A DNA stretch of 64,000 nt from CBDFGS01 sp965247255. Its GTDB lineage: Bacteria > Chloroflexota > Dehalococcoidia > Lucifugimonadales > CAUZJF01. Below, piece by piece: positions 21,887-31,400 of this stretch (within the stretch, counting starts at the first letter, position 1; each line of letters begins with the position of its first letter). The notes beneath the pieces were generated by a model. That model had not been told where the DNA came from and did no database searches. It saw only the letters and a list, made by a program, of their open reading frames with translations. A program made the translations under genes and the position numbers. The DNA is taken from the NCBI GenBank assembly GCA_965247255.1, contig CBDFGS010000011.1, forward strand, positions 434,001 to 498,000, in the 5' to 3' direction.

Positions 21887-23827
21887 ATGCTGCCGCAAAT
21901 GCCGACGATCACCGCAACCAAGGTATCTGCCCCGCCGTCTTGGGCGCTCCTGCAGCGCAAGCTCATCGCCCTCATGGAGCGGGCCGCCCCCATGATGAGC
22001 AACAAGTATGCCGAACGCAGCGGCGCGTGGTACTGGTCCGACGACATGGACGACTACTATGAACGGTCATACAACTGGTGTCTCCTGTACGCGCTCGGCG
22101 GCGACGAAAGCCTCGTCGACCTGGCGTTGAAGCACTGGAATGCCACCACGCGGCTGTTCGACGACCGCGATGGGAACCGCGCCAACAATCTCGACTACTT
22201 CCACGGCACGACGCCGAAGACGCTCAAATACAGCATCCATAACGAGTACTTCAGCCTGGCCCATCCCGGTGACGCGGAGTGGCACCATATGGGCGAGGGC
22301 AACATGGCCTTCTACGACTTCGGCGTGGCCGACCCCACGATTTCTGAGAACGTCCGGCGCGCCAGGCGGTTCGCCGCCATGTACATCGGCGAGGACCCTG
22401 ACGCCCCAAACTGGGACCCCGTTCACAAGATCATCCGGTCGCCAATGAATAGCAGCCAAGGCCCGTGGCGCCAGGCGTCCATTAACGACGCCATGGACTA
22501 TCTGCACGGCGGCTCGTCTTTCAACAACCCCGCGTGGGAGCCGATGCCTATGGGCTCCCGCTCCTCACTCTATCCCATCGTCCAAGAGTTGGAGTTCGGC
22601 TGGTGGGATGACCCGGAGAAGGCGGACGAGATATTGAAGCTGTTCAACCACATCTTCCTGGACGGTGACCTAGTCGCCAACCTGTCCGCCACCGGTCTCG
22701 TGACGAATGCGTATCTCTACACCGGCGAGGAAAAGTACAAGCGGTGGGTGTTGGAGTACGTCGGGGCCTGGATGGACCGCATACGGCAGAACGACGGCAT
22801 CATTCCTGACAACGTCGGGCCGACGGGCAAGATCGGTGAGCATAGGGACGGGGTATGGTGGGGGGGTCTGACCGGCTGGGGCAGCGTTTACGGCTACCAG
22901 CGCCTGTTTCATTCGGTGATGCTCGCGACAGAGTGCGCTGTGCTGCTGAGCGGCGACTTCGGGTACCTGGACCTGATGCGGTCCCAGATCAAGATGCTGC
23001 TAGACAACTCTTTTACTCGCGACGATGGACACCTGCTGGTGCCAATCAGGGTGACGCCCGAAGGGTGGGACAACAGCGACGCTGCTCCGTTGCGTGTTTA
23101 CGAGTCCGCCCACGTCTATCACATGTCGATGTCGAAAGAAGACTACGACCTCATCGTCCGGCTGAGGGAGGGGGACAAGGAGCGGGACTGGAACGAGGTT
23201 ACGTTCCATGGGGACCGCAGGGCGGACTGGCAAACGGAGTACAGCCGGTTCCAGTACTACGATGGCAAGAACCCTAGCTGGCCTGAGAAGGCGCTCTCCG
23301 CCCAGTACCAACAGGCGCTGGACGCATACGAGCGGCTGAAGGCCGACGACCGGGACGCGGCCCAACTGATCGCCGACAATGATGAGCCTCCGAACCCCGT
23401 CTACACGAAAGTGCTGACCCAGACGATGCTGGGAGCGCCTCACTCCGTCTACCACGGTGGGCTGCTGCGGGCGACGGTCCGTTACTTCGACGCCGACCGA
23501 GTGCGCCCGGGGCTCCCCCTCGACGTGGGGGCCCTGGTCGACGAGCTGCGGGCGGACGGCATCGGCGTGCAGCTCGTGAACACGAGCCCGAACGAGGCGC
23601 GGTCCGTAATTATCCAGTCGGGCGCGTTCGGCGAGCACCAGTTCACCGAGATCCAGTACAGCGATGGCGTTGAGGATCGCCGGGTGCCGTTGGATGGAAA
23701 GTACCTCCGCGTCGAGCTCCCGCCCTCAACATCAATCCGCGTCGAGGCCGGCCTGAAGCGCTTCGTCAATAATCCCAGCTACGCCTTTCCCTGGCACGGC
23801 GACAAGATTCCGGTGCCGTTCCAGTAG
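21887..23827 (+). CDS. Large (alpha/alpha)-barrel-like protein, putative carbohydrate-active enzyme
   Basis: A 646-residue protein from ATG 21887 with GAGAAAGGAC before it; the frame extends upstream but without support. It is rich in Trp, Tyr and Asp and in helical hairpins (WYWSDDMDDYYERSYNWCLL, YALGGDESLVDLALKHWN), the look of six-hairpin glycosidases. There is no signal peptide, so it is probably cytoplasmic. A C-terminal beta domain follows (VQLVNTSPNEARSVIIQSGA). The next gene is a GH127/DUF1680-like protein, so the pair may act on related sugars. Exact family unknown. Confidence 0.6.
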   Translation: MLPQMPTITATKVSAPPSWALLQRKLIALMERAAPMMSNKYAERSGAWYWSDDMDDYYERSYNWCLLYALGGDESLVDLALKHWNATTRLFDDRDGNRANNLDYFHGTTPKTLKYSIHNEYFSLAHPGDAEWHHMGEGNMAFYDFGVADPTISENVRRARRFAAMYIGEDPDAPNWDPVHKIIRSPMNSSQGPWRQASINDAMDYLHGGSSFNNPAWEPMPMGSRSSLYPIVQELEFGWWDDPEKADEILKLFNHIFLDGDLVANLSATGLVTNAYLYTGEEKYKRWVLEYVGAWMDRIRQNDGIIPDNVGPTGKIGEHRDGVWWGGLTGWGSVYGYQRLFHSVMLATECAVLLSGDFGYLDLMRSQIKMLLDNSFTRDDGHLLVPIRVTPEGWDNSDAAPLRVYESAHVYHMSMSKEDYDLIVRLREGDKERDWNEVTFHGDRRADWQTEYSRFQYYDGKNPSWPEKALSAQYQQALDAYERLKADDRDAAQLIADNDEPPNPVYTKVLTQTMLGAPHSVYHGGLLRATVRYFDADRVRPGLPLDVGALVDELRADGIGVQLVNTSPNEARSVIIQSGAFGEHQFTEIQYSDGVEDRRVPLDGKYLRVELPPSTSIRVEAGLKRFVNNPSYAFPWHGDKIPVPFQ

Positions 23828-23970
23828 CGCGCCGCCCGTCTCACCTTGGCGCTCAGCCGGTCGCTATTAGGCGATGAGTGTCGCGGGCGTACTCAAATCG
23901 ACGGCGAAAACTGGTAGGATGCGGGGACTTGGGGTACACGCCATAAACCCTTAGCTCTACCTTAATCGCC

Positions 23971-25560
23971 ATGACCAAGCTCAACGACGTCAACACCACG
24001 GACATCCTGGGCGCGATACGCCTCGGCGCCCAGTGCATGTCCAACGTCGGCAACCCGGACGACAACGGGTTTCCATATCACGGCGCTCGGCTTCGGCCGG
24101 AGGCGTCGCTAGGCAAGAGCAACGGCTACCACGAGCCGGGCCGCCATCTGAACGCACTGCTCAACGCCGAGGACATCGGCGTCCGAATCGACGAGGACGT
24201 TATCGAGCGAGACACCGACGCGGCCTTCCACGGCTTCAGCGGCCCCCTGCCTCTCCCGCTGGCAAGGGCCGGCGAGGAGAGCCCAGGCCGTCGCTCCGTT
24301 GATCTCGCCTCGACCCCCATCGAGTTCCATCCCCACCACATCCGCGAGGGCCTCCACGCGATGAACGCCCTGGTGAAGTTCCGCCGCTCTTCGCGAGGCC
24401 GGGAGACAGCCGACGCGTGCATCGACACGGTACTAGACTTCTGGGACCCCGATGCAGGCTGGGACCACGAGCGCATGAAGCGCGAACACGGCGTCATACC
24501 GCTAAAGGCGAACTCGATCATTCACGGCGAGGCCAGGTGCATCGGCCCCCTCGTCAAGTACTACCGCACCACCGGTTACGGTCCTGCGCTGGAGCTTGCG
24601 ATGGCGCTTAAGGAGCGGATCACCAGGGACATCTACGTCGAGAGCGGCAGGTACGATCGCGACAAGTTCGGGTCGGGCGGCCACTCGACGACATGCGTGA
24701 CGTCCTCGTTGGCACAGCTTGCCGACCTGACTACCGACTCGCTGCTGATGGACTTGGTCAAGGCGTTCTACGACAACGGTCTGTGGGAGATACGCGACGA
24801 GGTAGGTTGGAGCTGCGTGAGCAGCGATCCGGCTGGGCAAGACCCGGACCGCGGCGAGATGAACAATTCGGGCGACATCCTGGAGACCGCGCTCATTCTG
24901 GGCCGCTGGGGATATGCCGAGTGCTACCACGACGCGGAGCGGATGTTGCGTGGCCACATATTGCCGGCACAGCTCCGCGACGTCTCATTCGCCAACGACC
25001 CGCCGAATCCCGAAGACGAAGACAAGAAGCGCGACGTCGGCAAACGGCTGGTCGGCGCGTTCGGCTTCCCATCCCCGTACGCGCACCAGACCGCGGAATC
25101 GGACCGCGCTGGGTTCAACCTCGACATCGTGGGCGGCGTTGTCGGTTCGCTATGCGAGGCCTACCGTGAGGCTACCAGACGCGACGCGGTTGGGCACTGG
25201 GTAAACCTGCTGTTCGATCATGAGACCGATGAAATCCGCGTCGAATCGCCGTACACTCATTCGCAATTGAGCATCACGGTGAAGCGTCCTGGGCCCCTCT
25301 TCGTTCGAATTCCGCCGTGGGCGGATGCGTCCTCGCTGGACGTGAGCGGCGTCGAGGCCGCACCCAACACCACCAACGGGTACATCTTTTTCTCCAACCC
25401 TCCGGTCAACCGGCCAGTGGTCATCAAGCTGGACTTGCCCGTTCGGGAGATCACCATGAAACACCGCACGAGGGAGATACGGGCTCGACTCCGAGGCGAC
25501 GAAGTAATAGCGATGGACAACTTCGGGGCCGACCTCACCTTCTTCGACCCCTTCGATTAG
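23971..25560 (+). CDS. DUF1680/GH127-like putative glycoside hydrolase
   Basis: A 529-residue protein. The body is an (alpha/alpha) barrel (GRHLNALLNAEDIGVRIDED, HHIREGLHAMNALVKF, HSTTCVTSSLAQLADL). Near the end WVNLLFDHETDEIRVESPY, then GPLFVRIPPWAD, is the post-barrel beta region of the DUF1680 (beta-L-arabinofuranosidase, GH127) group. The family Cys/Glu catalytic set could not be located with confidence, so hydrolase activity is inferred. No signal peptide. It follows the 646-residue barrel protein by 143 bases and is probably cotranscribed. Confidence 0.6.
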   Translation: MTKLNDVNTTDILGAIRLGAQCMSNVGNPDDNGFPYHGARLRPEASLGKSNGYHEPGRHLNALLNAEDIGVRIDEDVIERDTDAAFHGFSGPLPLPLARAGEESPGRRSVDLASTPIEFHPHHIREGLHAMNALVKFRRSSRGRETADACIDTVLDFWDPDAGWDHERMKREHGVIPLKANSIIHGEARCIGPLVKYYRTTGYGPALELAMALKERITRDIYVESGRYDRDKFGSGGHSTTCVTSSLAQLADLTTDSLLMDLVKAFYDNGLWEIRDEVGWSCVSSDPAGQDPDRGEMNNSGDILETALILGRWGYAECYHDAERMLRGHILPAQLRDVSFANDPPNPEDEDKKRDVGKRLVGAFGFPSPYAHQTAESDRAGFNLDIVGGVVGSLCEAYREATRRDAVGHWVNLLFDHETDEIRVESPYTHSQLSITVKRPGPLFVRIPPWADASSLDVSGVEAAPNTTNGYIFFSNPPVNRPVVIKLDLPVREITMKHRTREIRARLRGDEVIAMDNFGADLTFFDPFD

Positions 25561-25700
25561 CGGCAAGCGGTCCGAGCCCCAACCGGGGCGTTGTGTCGAG
25601 TTGTTGAGAAGCGGGCCCGAAGGCAACATCAGCTCAGCCCGGTCCAGACGGGCAGGGCCACCCGTTCGCACCAACCTACGAATTGTACGAAGGCATGGAG

Positions 25701-26546
25701 ATGTCGGTTCAGACAATCGTTCTCGAAAGCCCCTATCTGCTGTCGCTAAGAAGCACGGTCATGAGCCACGGCTGGTCCGGGTTGGCGCCGTGGACATGGG
25801 ACGACCAGAGTGAATCGATTTCGCGCCCAGAACGACTTCCCTCCGGTGCGAGGGTCCGGATAGGGGCGAAACAGGAGACTCCGAACTCCATTCAAGTGGC
25901 TGTGGAGGGTAGGGGAGTCGGGCCCCTCGGCCTGGAATGGGCGCGGGCCACGGTTGCTCGATGGCTGTCCGCGGACTGGGATCCGAGGGAGGCAATCGCA
26001 ACGGCGACCCCTATCGATGCGGCGATAGCGAAAGCAATCAGAGATGGAGCAGGTCGTTTCCTGCGAGGAAGCACCTTCTATGAAGACTTCGCAAAGACGC
26101 TCTGCACGATCCAGATCGCGTGGTCGGGAACGAGGCGGATGGTGGAATCGCTGGTGGACCTCGGAGATGGGCTGTTCCCAACTCCACGCGACATCCTCGA
26201 CGCGGGAGAGGACGAGTTGAGGGCGAACGCTCGCCTCGGATTCCGTGCGCCGAATCTCGTCGAATCAACAAAGGAACTCCTGAAGAGGGGTCTTATTGAT
26301 GCTTCCGGCCATGATGGGGATGTCGCTCGGATAACATACGACGAGTTGATCAGCTTGCCGGGAATAGGTCCGTATGCAGCCAGCCACAATCTGATGCTTC
26401 TTCACGACTTCAGCCGGGTCCCTGTGGACTCGGCGGTGAGCCGTTCCGCGCTCGCTCGCTATGGGCTGGCTCCTGATGAGATAGACGGCTTCTTCGAGCG
26501 CTGGGGCGAATATCGCTTTCTGGGTTACAAGCTCTCCGACCGATGA
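25701..26546 (+). CDS. HhH-GPD DNA glycosylase
   Basis: A 281-residue base-excision repair glycosylase of the AlkA/OGG1-type superfamily. The helix-hairpin-helix is YDELISLPGIGPYAASHNLM and the following DFSRVPVDSAVSR contains the conserved catalytic-region Asp (VPVDS). There is no C-terminal four-cysteine iron-sulphur cluster, which excludes Nth/MutY. The N-terminal region is beta-rich as in AlkA. ATG 25701 lies seven bases after GAAGG; a TTG at 25683 and an ATG at 25695 are alternatives. The lesion it removes is unknown. Confidence 0.82.
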   Translation: MSVQTIVLESPYLLSLRSTVMSHGWSGLAPWTWDDQSESISRPERLPSGARVRIGAKQETPNSIQVAVEGRGVGPLGLEWARATVARWLSADWDPREAIATATPIDAAIAKAIRDGAGRFLRGSTFYEDFAKTLCTIQIAWSGTRRMVESLVDLGDGLFPTPRDILDAGEDELRANARLGFRAPNLVESTKELLKRGLIDASGHDGDVARITYDELISLPGIGPYAASHNLMLLHDFSRVPVDSAVSRSALARYGLAPDEIDGFFERWGEYRFLGYKLSDR

Positions 26547-26600
26547 TCTACCGTCCAACAGCACAATCGGATTGACCGGAGAATACTAGGAGGTGTTTAG

Positions 26601-27122
26601 GTGGACGTACTCTCGTGCGTGCGGTCGCGTCGCACGGTCCGGAGTTTCAAGCCGGAGCCGGTCCCTGACGCTATAGTTGACAGCATTCTCAATGCGGCTC
26701 GCTGGGCGCCCAGTTCCCGCGACCAGCAGCCATGGCATCTGATCGTCATAAAGAGCAAGCAGATGCTGAGCGAGATTGGTCGGATTGCAACCAGCGGGCG
26801 CTTTATCTCTGAGGCGCCCCTCGCGATAGCGATAGCCATGAAGAATGCGGACAGACCTGAACTTGATGCGGGAAGAGCGCTCCAGCAGATGGAGCTAATC
26901 GCCTGGGCGGAAGGCCTAGGAACTTGCTTCGTTGGCCTGCGAGCGGCTGAGCAGAACCATCGAGTGAAGGAGCTATTGGGGATACCCGAGGAGCTGGACC
27001 TGATCACCGTGATGCCGTTCGGCTACCGTTCAGATGACTTCGAAGGCCGGGGAAATCCTCGCAAACCCCTTTCAGAAATGGCTCACATCGAAAAATTCGG
27101 TAATCGATATGTAGCCGGATAA
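26601..27122 (+). CDS. Nitroreductase-family flavoprotein
   Basis: A 173-residue FMN enzyme. VRSRRTVRSFKPEPVPDAIV and LNAARWAPSSRDQQPWHLIV are the FMN-binding signature (R-S-R-R-T-x-R and A-P-S-x-x-N/D-x-Q-P-W). EGLGTCFVGLRA and MPFGYR form the C-terminal part. Length is normal for the short nitroreductases. GTG 26601 follows AGGAGG. Such enzymes reduce nitro groups, quinones or flavins, or dehalogenate; substrate not inferable. Confidence 0.88.
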   Translation: MDVLSCVRSRRTVRSFKPEPVPDAIVDSILNAARWAPSSRDQQPWHLIVIKSKQMLSEIGRIATSGRFISEAPLAIAIAMKNADRPELDAGRALQQMELIAWAEGLGTCFVGLRAAEQNHRVKELLGIPEELDLITVMPFGYRSDDFEGRGNPRKPLSEMAHIEKFGNRYVAG

Positions 27123-27235
27123 CACGTCCTCCTGCCACGAGTGACCGAGGCGGCTACTCCTTGATTGGAGAACGGTGGCCGCCTTCTTAGCTAAATATCT
27201 TGCCCCGCAAAAAAGGACATCGAGGAGCCGCAATC

Positions 27236-27949
27236 ATGAACGGGCCTTTCTTTGGTCCCGACCTTGGAGTCGGTACGGAGAGCATGAATCTCCCCGAGGA
27301 GCTTCGAGAGCCGGTGCGCGAGCACCTGGAGAACCTGCGCGAGCAGTACATTGCGATGAATTGGGCGCGGCGTGTCGGCTTTGGCAAGCGTCCAGTCGTT
27401 GTCGTCGTAGACCTTGCCCTTAACTGGACGCGGCCGGACAAGCAGATGGGGAGCGATATCGGTCCCGTCGTCGAGGCCACCTGTTCCATCCTGGAAGCCG
27501 CAAGGCGGGCCCAGGTCCCCATCTTCTTCTCCACATTCGAGTTCGACCCCGATGAGCAGCCCGAACTGCGCCCCAAGAAGGTCTTGTCCGACCTGGGCCC
27601 CGGGGACGAATCGCTCTACGATCTCGATCCGAGGTTGGGGCGTCGTCCCAGCGAGAAGATTCTCCGCAAGAGCTCGGCGTCCTGCTTTAGGGGGACTAAT
27701 CTGCAAAACATGCTCACGACCCTTAGCGTGGATACGTTGATCGTCTGCGGAGTGAGCACCAGCCACTGCGTCTACGCAACGGGTCGCGACGCCAGCGACA
27801 GTTTTCGCGTCATCATCCCGCGAGGGGCGGTCGGGGAGCGCTGCCAGATAATGCACTGGGTAAACCTGCTGGACATGGACATTGACGTGGGCGATGTGAT
27901 GCCCGTGGACGAGGTAGTAGGCTATCTGGACAGATTGCCGGAGCGCTGA
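27236..27949 (+). CDS. Isochorismatase-like cysteine amidohydrolase
   Basis: A 237-residue hydrolase of the N-carbamoylsarcosine amidase/maleamate amidohydrolase group. VVVVVDLALNW gives the catalytic Asp (about 59), a Lys lies in EKILRKSSAS, and the nucleophile Cys is in GVSTSHCVYATGRDA, with the family cis-peptide just before it. ATG 27236 follows GAGGAG. The neighbours, a nitroreductase and a 2-hydroxyacid dehydrogenase, suggest a small-molecule catabolic stretch. Substrate unknown. Confidence 0.88.
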   Translation: MNGPFFGPDLGVGTESMNLPEELREPVREHLENLREQYIAMNWARRVGFGKRPVVVVVDLALNWTRPDKQMGSDIGPVVEATCSILEAARRAQVPIFFSTFEFDPDEQPELRPKKVLSDLGPGDESLYDLDPRLGRRPSEKILRKSSASCFRGTNLQNMLTTLSVDTLIVCGVSTSHCVYATGRDASDSFRVIIPRGAVGERCQIMHWVNLLDMDIDVGDVMPVDEVVGYLDRLPER

Positions 27950-28112
27950 CGGAAGCCCCCATGGGCGAGTCGCCCCGGGGAGACCACGGCCAGAGGATAG
28001 AAACGCGGTAAGTACGAGGATACGCGGTACCGTCGTGAGACTGTACGATTGCTGAATCTCGGCCCGCGCGCCTTTCCAGGTGATTCGGGAATGAAGTAGG
28101 AGGCCCGGTTTC

Positions 28113-29108
28113 TTGCCAACCGTACTCATTGGTACTAAGACTGGAGTAGTGGAAACTGAACCGCACGTAAAGCTACTTCAGAAGACCGGATTTGACGTGC
28201 GACTGGTCAACGACCGGCGATTTGCCCTCGGCTTGCAGAGCGACGAGGACGTGGTCGACGTTTTGCAGGGAGTGTCTGCGACCATCGCATCGGGTACGCG
28301 CTATACGGCCAAAGTACTGGAGAGCCTGCCGGATCTCCGAGTGATCGCCCGGGCCGGCGTCGGATTCGACAGAGTCGATATTGCAGCCGCAACCGCTAAC
28401 AACGTGGTTGTGACAATCACACCAAACTCCAACCACGGGGCTGTAGCAGAGCACGCGATGGCCCTCATCCTCTCCCTAGCTAAATCTCTGGTGAGCGCCG
28501 ACAAGACGATGCGCGCTGGCGAGTGGCCAAGTACCCCCCGGAGGCCTATTAGAGGGAGCACGCTGGGTATTGTGGGACTGGGGCGTATCGGCAGGAGCCT
28601 GGCGACTCGCGCGCAGGCGATGAAGATGCGCGTCATCGCCGCGGAGTCGATGCCGGACAAGGAGTTCGTTGAGAGTCACCGCATCGAGCTGATGGGGCTA
28701 GACGACCTGCTTCGAAGAGCCGACTACATCAGCTTGCACTGCCCTCTAACAGAGGAGACCCGCGGCATGATCAACCGGGAGACGTTGACTCTCATGAAGC
28801 GTGGGGCATCCATAGTCAATACGGCGAGGGGGGAGTTGGTGGTCGAGGCGGACCTGGCGGATGCGCTTAGCACCGGCCGGATAGCTAGCGCCGGTCTGGA
28901 CGTATTCGAGCAGGAGCCGACGGCCCCGGATAACCCGTTGAATGCGCTCGACAACGTCATACTCTCACCTCACGTGGCCGGTACCGACCACTTGTCGATA
29001 GAGGAGATGGGGATGGAGGCGGCGAATTGCATCATCGATCTCTACCAGGGAGGCTGGCCCGACGGAGCGGCGGTCAACAATGAGTTGAAGGGGAGATGGC
29101 GGTGGTGA
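28113..29108 (+). CDS. D-isomer-specific 2-hydroxyacid dehydrogenase (SerA-like)
   Basis: A 331-residue NAD-dependent dehydrogenase. Substrate-binding part: LRVIARAGVGFDRVDIAAAT. The nucleotide fold is GIVGLGRIGRSLATRAQAM. Catalytic residues are Arg in VNTARGEL, Glu in LDVFEQEP and His in LSPHVAG. It lacks a C-terminal ACT domain, so it is not a regulated SerA. The start is TTG 28113 with GTAGGAGGCC upstream. Likely substrates are glycerate, phosphoglycerate or another 2-hydroxy acid. Confidence 0.9.
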   Translation: MPTVLIGTKTGVVETEPHVKLLQKTGFDVRLVNDRRFALGLQSDEDVVDVLQGVSATIASGTRYTAKVLESLPDLRVIARAGVGFDRVDIAAATANNVVVTITPNSNHGAVAEHAMALILSLAKSLVSADKTMRAGEWPSTPRRPIRGSTLGIVGLGRIGRSLATRAQAMKMRVIAAESMPDKEFVESHRIELMGLDDLLRRADYISLHCPLTEETRGMINRETLTLMKRGASIVNTARGELVVEADLADALSTGRIASAGLDVFEQEPTAPDNPLNALDNVILSPHVAGTDHLSIEEMGMEAANCIIDLYQGGWPDGAAVNNELKGRWRW

Positions 29109-29169
29109 CTTTGCGGGTGTCAGTGCGCGCGGCTGTTTACCAAAAGAACCCTACGTAAGAATGGTGCGC

Positions 29170-29480
29170 AGGGGTCGGAGAGGGCGTTTCGGTGGAACTC
29201 GGCGATCTGGACGTGGATGGGGTCGTGGTTGTGGGAACTTCGATATGACCACGGTGAGCAGCTGATGCCTGAACAGCGTCATGTTCTCGTTCAGGGGGGT
29301 GCCGGTGTCGACGCATCGATAGATTCCAGCCTTGGTCGCCATACCATCTTGTGGTACCGGCACAGAAGGTCTTCGTCGATGTCGTGAAACTGCTCCGGAT
29401 GGAGCAGGTCCTCCACGACGTTCTCGTAGCCCCTGCTGACCAGTCCTCGAGCTCATCGCGGGCCGCTCCGAATCACAGCG
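29170..29480 (-). pseudogene. Possible frameshifted gene remnant
   Basis: The 500 bases between 29109 and 29625 lack an intact gene. On the minus strand protein-like pieces lie in different frames: RGYENVVEDLLHPEQFHDID, then LLCRYHKMVW in one, and ATKAGIYRCVDTGTPLNENM, then TLFRHQLLTVVI in another, in natural order. A shift near 29340 would join them. I do not recognise the family, and no start is visible. Weakly supported. Confidence 0.3.
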
Positions 29481-29625
29481 TGGGAGATCGCTCAAGTGCG
29501 ATGCCTGGAAGTGAACCCGCTCGGGGGACCTGCGCGATCTTGGGGACTCCCAATCGGGGGGACTCAGACGGGTTTTCAGGATACATAGAAATCGGCGCTG
29601 GCGTCCCGCCCGAAGAGTGAGGGCG

Positions 29626-30537
29626 CTATCGAGACGCCGCGGAAGGCGTTTCTCCTATCCCATCCAGGCGGCGCTTGGCTTCGGCGTAGGCCTCAGGCGA
29701 GAGAGGCCCCGACGATACGCTCGCAAGGTTGTCCGCGAGGTGGTCTGTACTGGTCGTGCCTACGATGTTAGTGTGTGCGTGGGGGTGACTGAGAGTGTAG
29801 CGCAATATGAACGCTGTGCGGCTTTCGCCTTCCTCGCGAAGCTCGTCCAATCCTGCCTTTTCGAATCTCTGCCACCTCTGCAAGCGACCCTCGCTGGTTT
29901 CACCTTCGCCGGGCTCCCCCTTCGCCGCACCCCCCCGGATGACGATCCCAATACCTGCTTGTGCGGCCGCGTTTATCCACTCCTCATGTTCGCGTTGCAG
30001 CGCGGAATAGGGTATCTGGAAAACGTCGAAGACTCCCCAACTCAGAAATGTCGGTAGATGCGGCAATGTGGTCGAGACCCCTAGCCAGCGTACTTTGCCC
30101 TTCTCCTTCATCTCCTGCAGAACGGCGACGAGGTCGCCCGCTTGAGCCTCCTCTACCGAGGGGTTGTGATACTGCATCACGTCTACATAGTCGGTTTTCA
30201 GCCGCTTTAGGCTCTCGTGCAAGCCGCGGAAGGCGTTGTCCCGGTTCCAGATGTGTGGACCTCCACCGGGCGGGCAGCCGCACTTCGTAGCGAGATAGTA
30301 CTCATTACGTCGATTGGAGATGAACTTGCCGATCATCTCTTCCGCCGGCCTCCCAGCGCCCACGCCGTAGTCGTTGGCGCTATCGATGAAGTTGATCCCA
30401 GCGTCCAGGACCGCGTTCAAGACCTTACGCCATTGTTCCTCGCCAATCTCCTTGATGGCTGTGCCGTAGCCAAGTCGGGTGACGCTAAGCCCCGTGCGGC
30501 CTAGGATTGCAGTAGGCAGGTTACTGGGCATATCCAT
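29626..30537 (-). CDS. Aldo/keto reductase
   Basis: A 303-residue NADP-dependent oxidoreductase with the TIM-barrel AKR tetrad: Asp about 52 and Tyr about 57 in FIDSANDYG, Lys about 85 in YLATKCG, His about 124 in VMQYHNPS. GRTGLSVTRLGYGTA is the usual N-terminal start of bacterial members. The substrate is probably a sugar or small aldehyde. It is followed on the same strand by a gap and faces the 2-hydroxyacid dehydrogenase convergently. Confidence 0.9.
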   Translation of the reverse strand: MDMPSNLPTAILGRTGLSVTRLGYGTAIKEIGEEQWRKVLNAVLDAGINFIDSANDYGVGAGRPAEEMIGKFISNRRNEYYLATKCGCPPGGGPHIWNRDNAFRGLHESLKRLKTDYVDVMQYHNPSVEEAQAGDLVAVLQEMKEKGKVRWLGVSTTLPHLPTFLSWGVFDVFQIPYSALQREHEEWINAAAQAGIGIVIRGGAAKGEPGEGETSEGRLQRWQRFEKAGLDELREEGESRTAFILRYTLSHPHAHTNIVGTTSTDHLADNLASVSSGPLSPEAYAEAKRRLDGIGETPSAASR

Positions 30538-30611
30538 GAACCTCCATTAGGTCAGTTCAACAAAACCTGAGCTGTCCGCAGGGCGAATCTGACGGTCTGA
30601 CGCGACCGCGG

Positions 30612-30652
30612 AAAAAAACGAAGCAGACGCGATCTCGGACCACGTCTGCCTC
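30612..30652 (-). terminator. Rho-independent terminator of the RRM gene
   Basis: Read on the minus strand, GAGGCAGACG and CGTCTGCTTC form a 10-bp stem with one G-U pair around a 13-base loop, followed by GTTTTTTT. It lies about 95 bases after the RRM gene stop. Confidence 0.85.
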
Positions 30653-30744
30653 GTGCTAGGTGCGTACGATGTCCGGGCCGCCTGCTCATGGGGTTCCGCT
30701 TCCGACTGGAGAGCGAGGCAGCCCGGTCTTGATGGGGGTGCTAG

Positions 30745-31044
30745 TTAAAAGCGGTTGCCGCCGCCGCCGCCAAAGCCCCCCCCCCGAGAACCTCCACGGT
30801 CCTCTCGCGGTCGGGCCTCGTTGACCGTCAGGTCGCGGCCGTTCTGGCTGGTGCCGTTCAGTGCCGCGATGGCGGCCTGGGCCTGCGCCTGGTCGCCCAT
30901 CTCCACAAACCCGAATCCACGCGACCGGCCTGTTTCGCGGTCCGTGATGATTCTGGCAGAGGTCACTTCGCCATGGGCGGCAAAGATCGTCTCCAGACTG
31001 GATTCGGTCTCGTCAAACGAAAGGTTGCCTACATAAATGTTCAT
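30745..31044 (-). CDS. RRM-type RNA-binding protein with glycine-rich tail
   Basis: A 99-residue protein with one RNA recognition motif. RNP2 is MNIYVGNLSF and RNP1 is SRGFGFVEMG. The tail is Arg/Gly-rich (REDRGGSRGGGFGGGGGNRF), the form seen in cold-induced RNA chaperones of cyanobacteria and other phyla. ATG 31044 has AAGGAG upstream and a long leader. A strong terminator ends its single-gene transcript. The likely role is RNA structure remodelling or cold adaptation. Confidence 0.93.
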   Translation of the reverse strand: MNIYVGNLSFDETESSLETIFAAHGEVTSARIITDRETGRSRGFGFVEMGDQAQAQAAIAALNGTSQNGRDLTVNEARPREDRGGSRGGGFGGGGGNRF

Positions 31045-31400
31045 ACAACGCTCCTTGTGTGTTGGATCTCCTCATCAACGGCAGCGTCGCATGCGAGTCG
31101 AGAGTCAAGGGACAAACGGGGGAAACGCAGAAGCGGAACGATTTTGCCTTTTGATAGCGGGAGTCACAGGGAGTATAACATATTCTCCCGCGTAGGGTAT
31201 TCTCAGGCCTGAGTCGCCACCGCCCTGGTTCGCTGCGTCAGACTCCTTTCTTGCCGCAAAGTTACAGACACCGCCAGGATCAATGGCTAGCGGCCCGTGA
31301 GAATCTCGATTAACTTGTCCGAACGCCAGGTGAATCTAGCCGATATGCCGGACCACGTTGGAAAGGGAGACCTTCGAGAACTTCTACAGGAGGGTTCCCG
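31045..31400. other. 356-base gap, RRM gene leader and spacer
   Basis: Contains the 5' leader of the RRM gene (AAGGAG just before its ATG) and unassigned DNA. I see no gene. Such RRM genes often have long regulatory leaders, but no specific element is recognisable. Confidence 0.4.

Noticed and set aside
23000..23638. 212-codon frame opposite the 646-residue gene
   Set aside because: Antisense to well-patterned coding sequence; a high-GC shadow frame.
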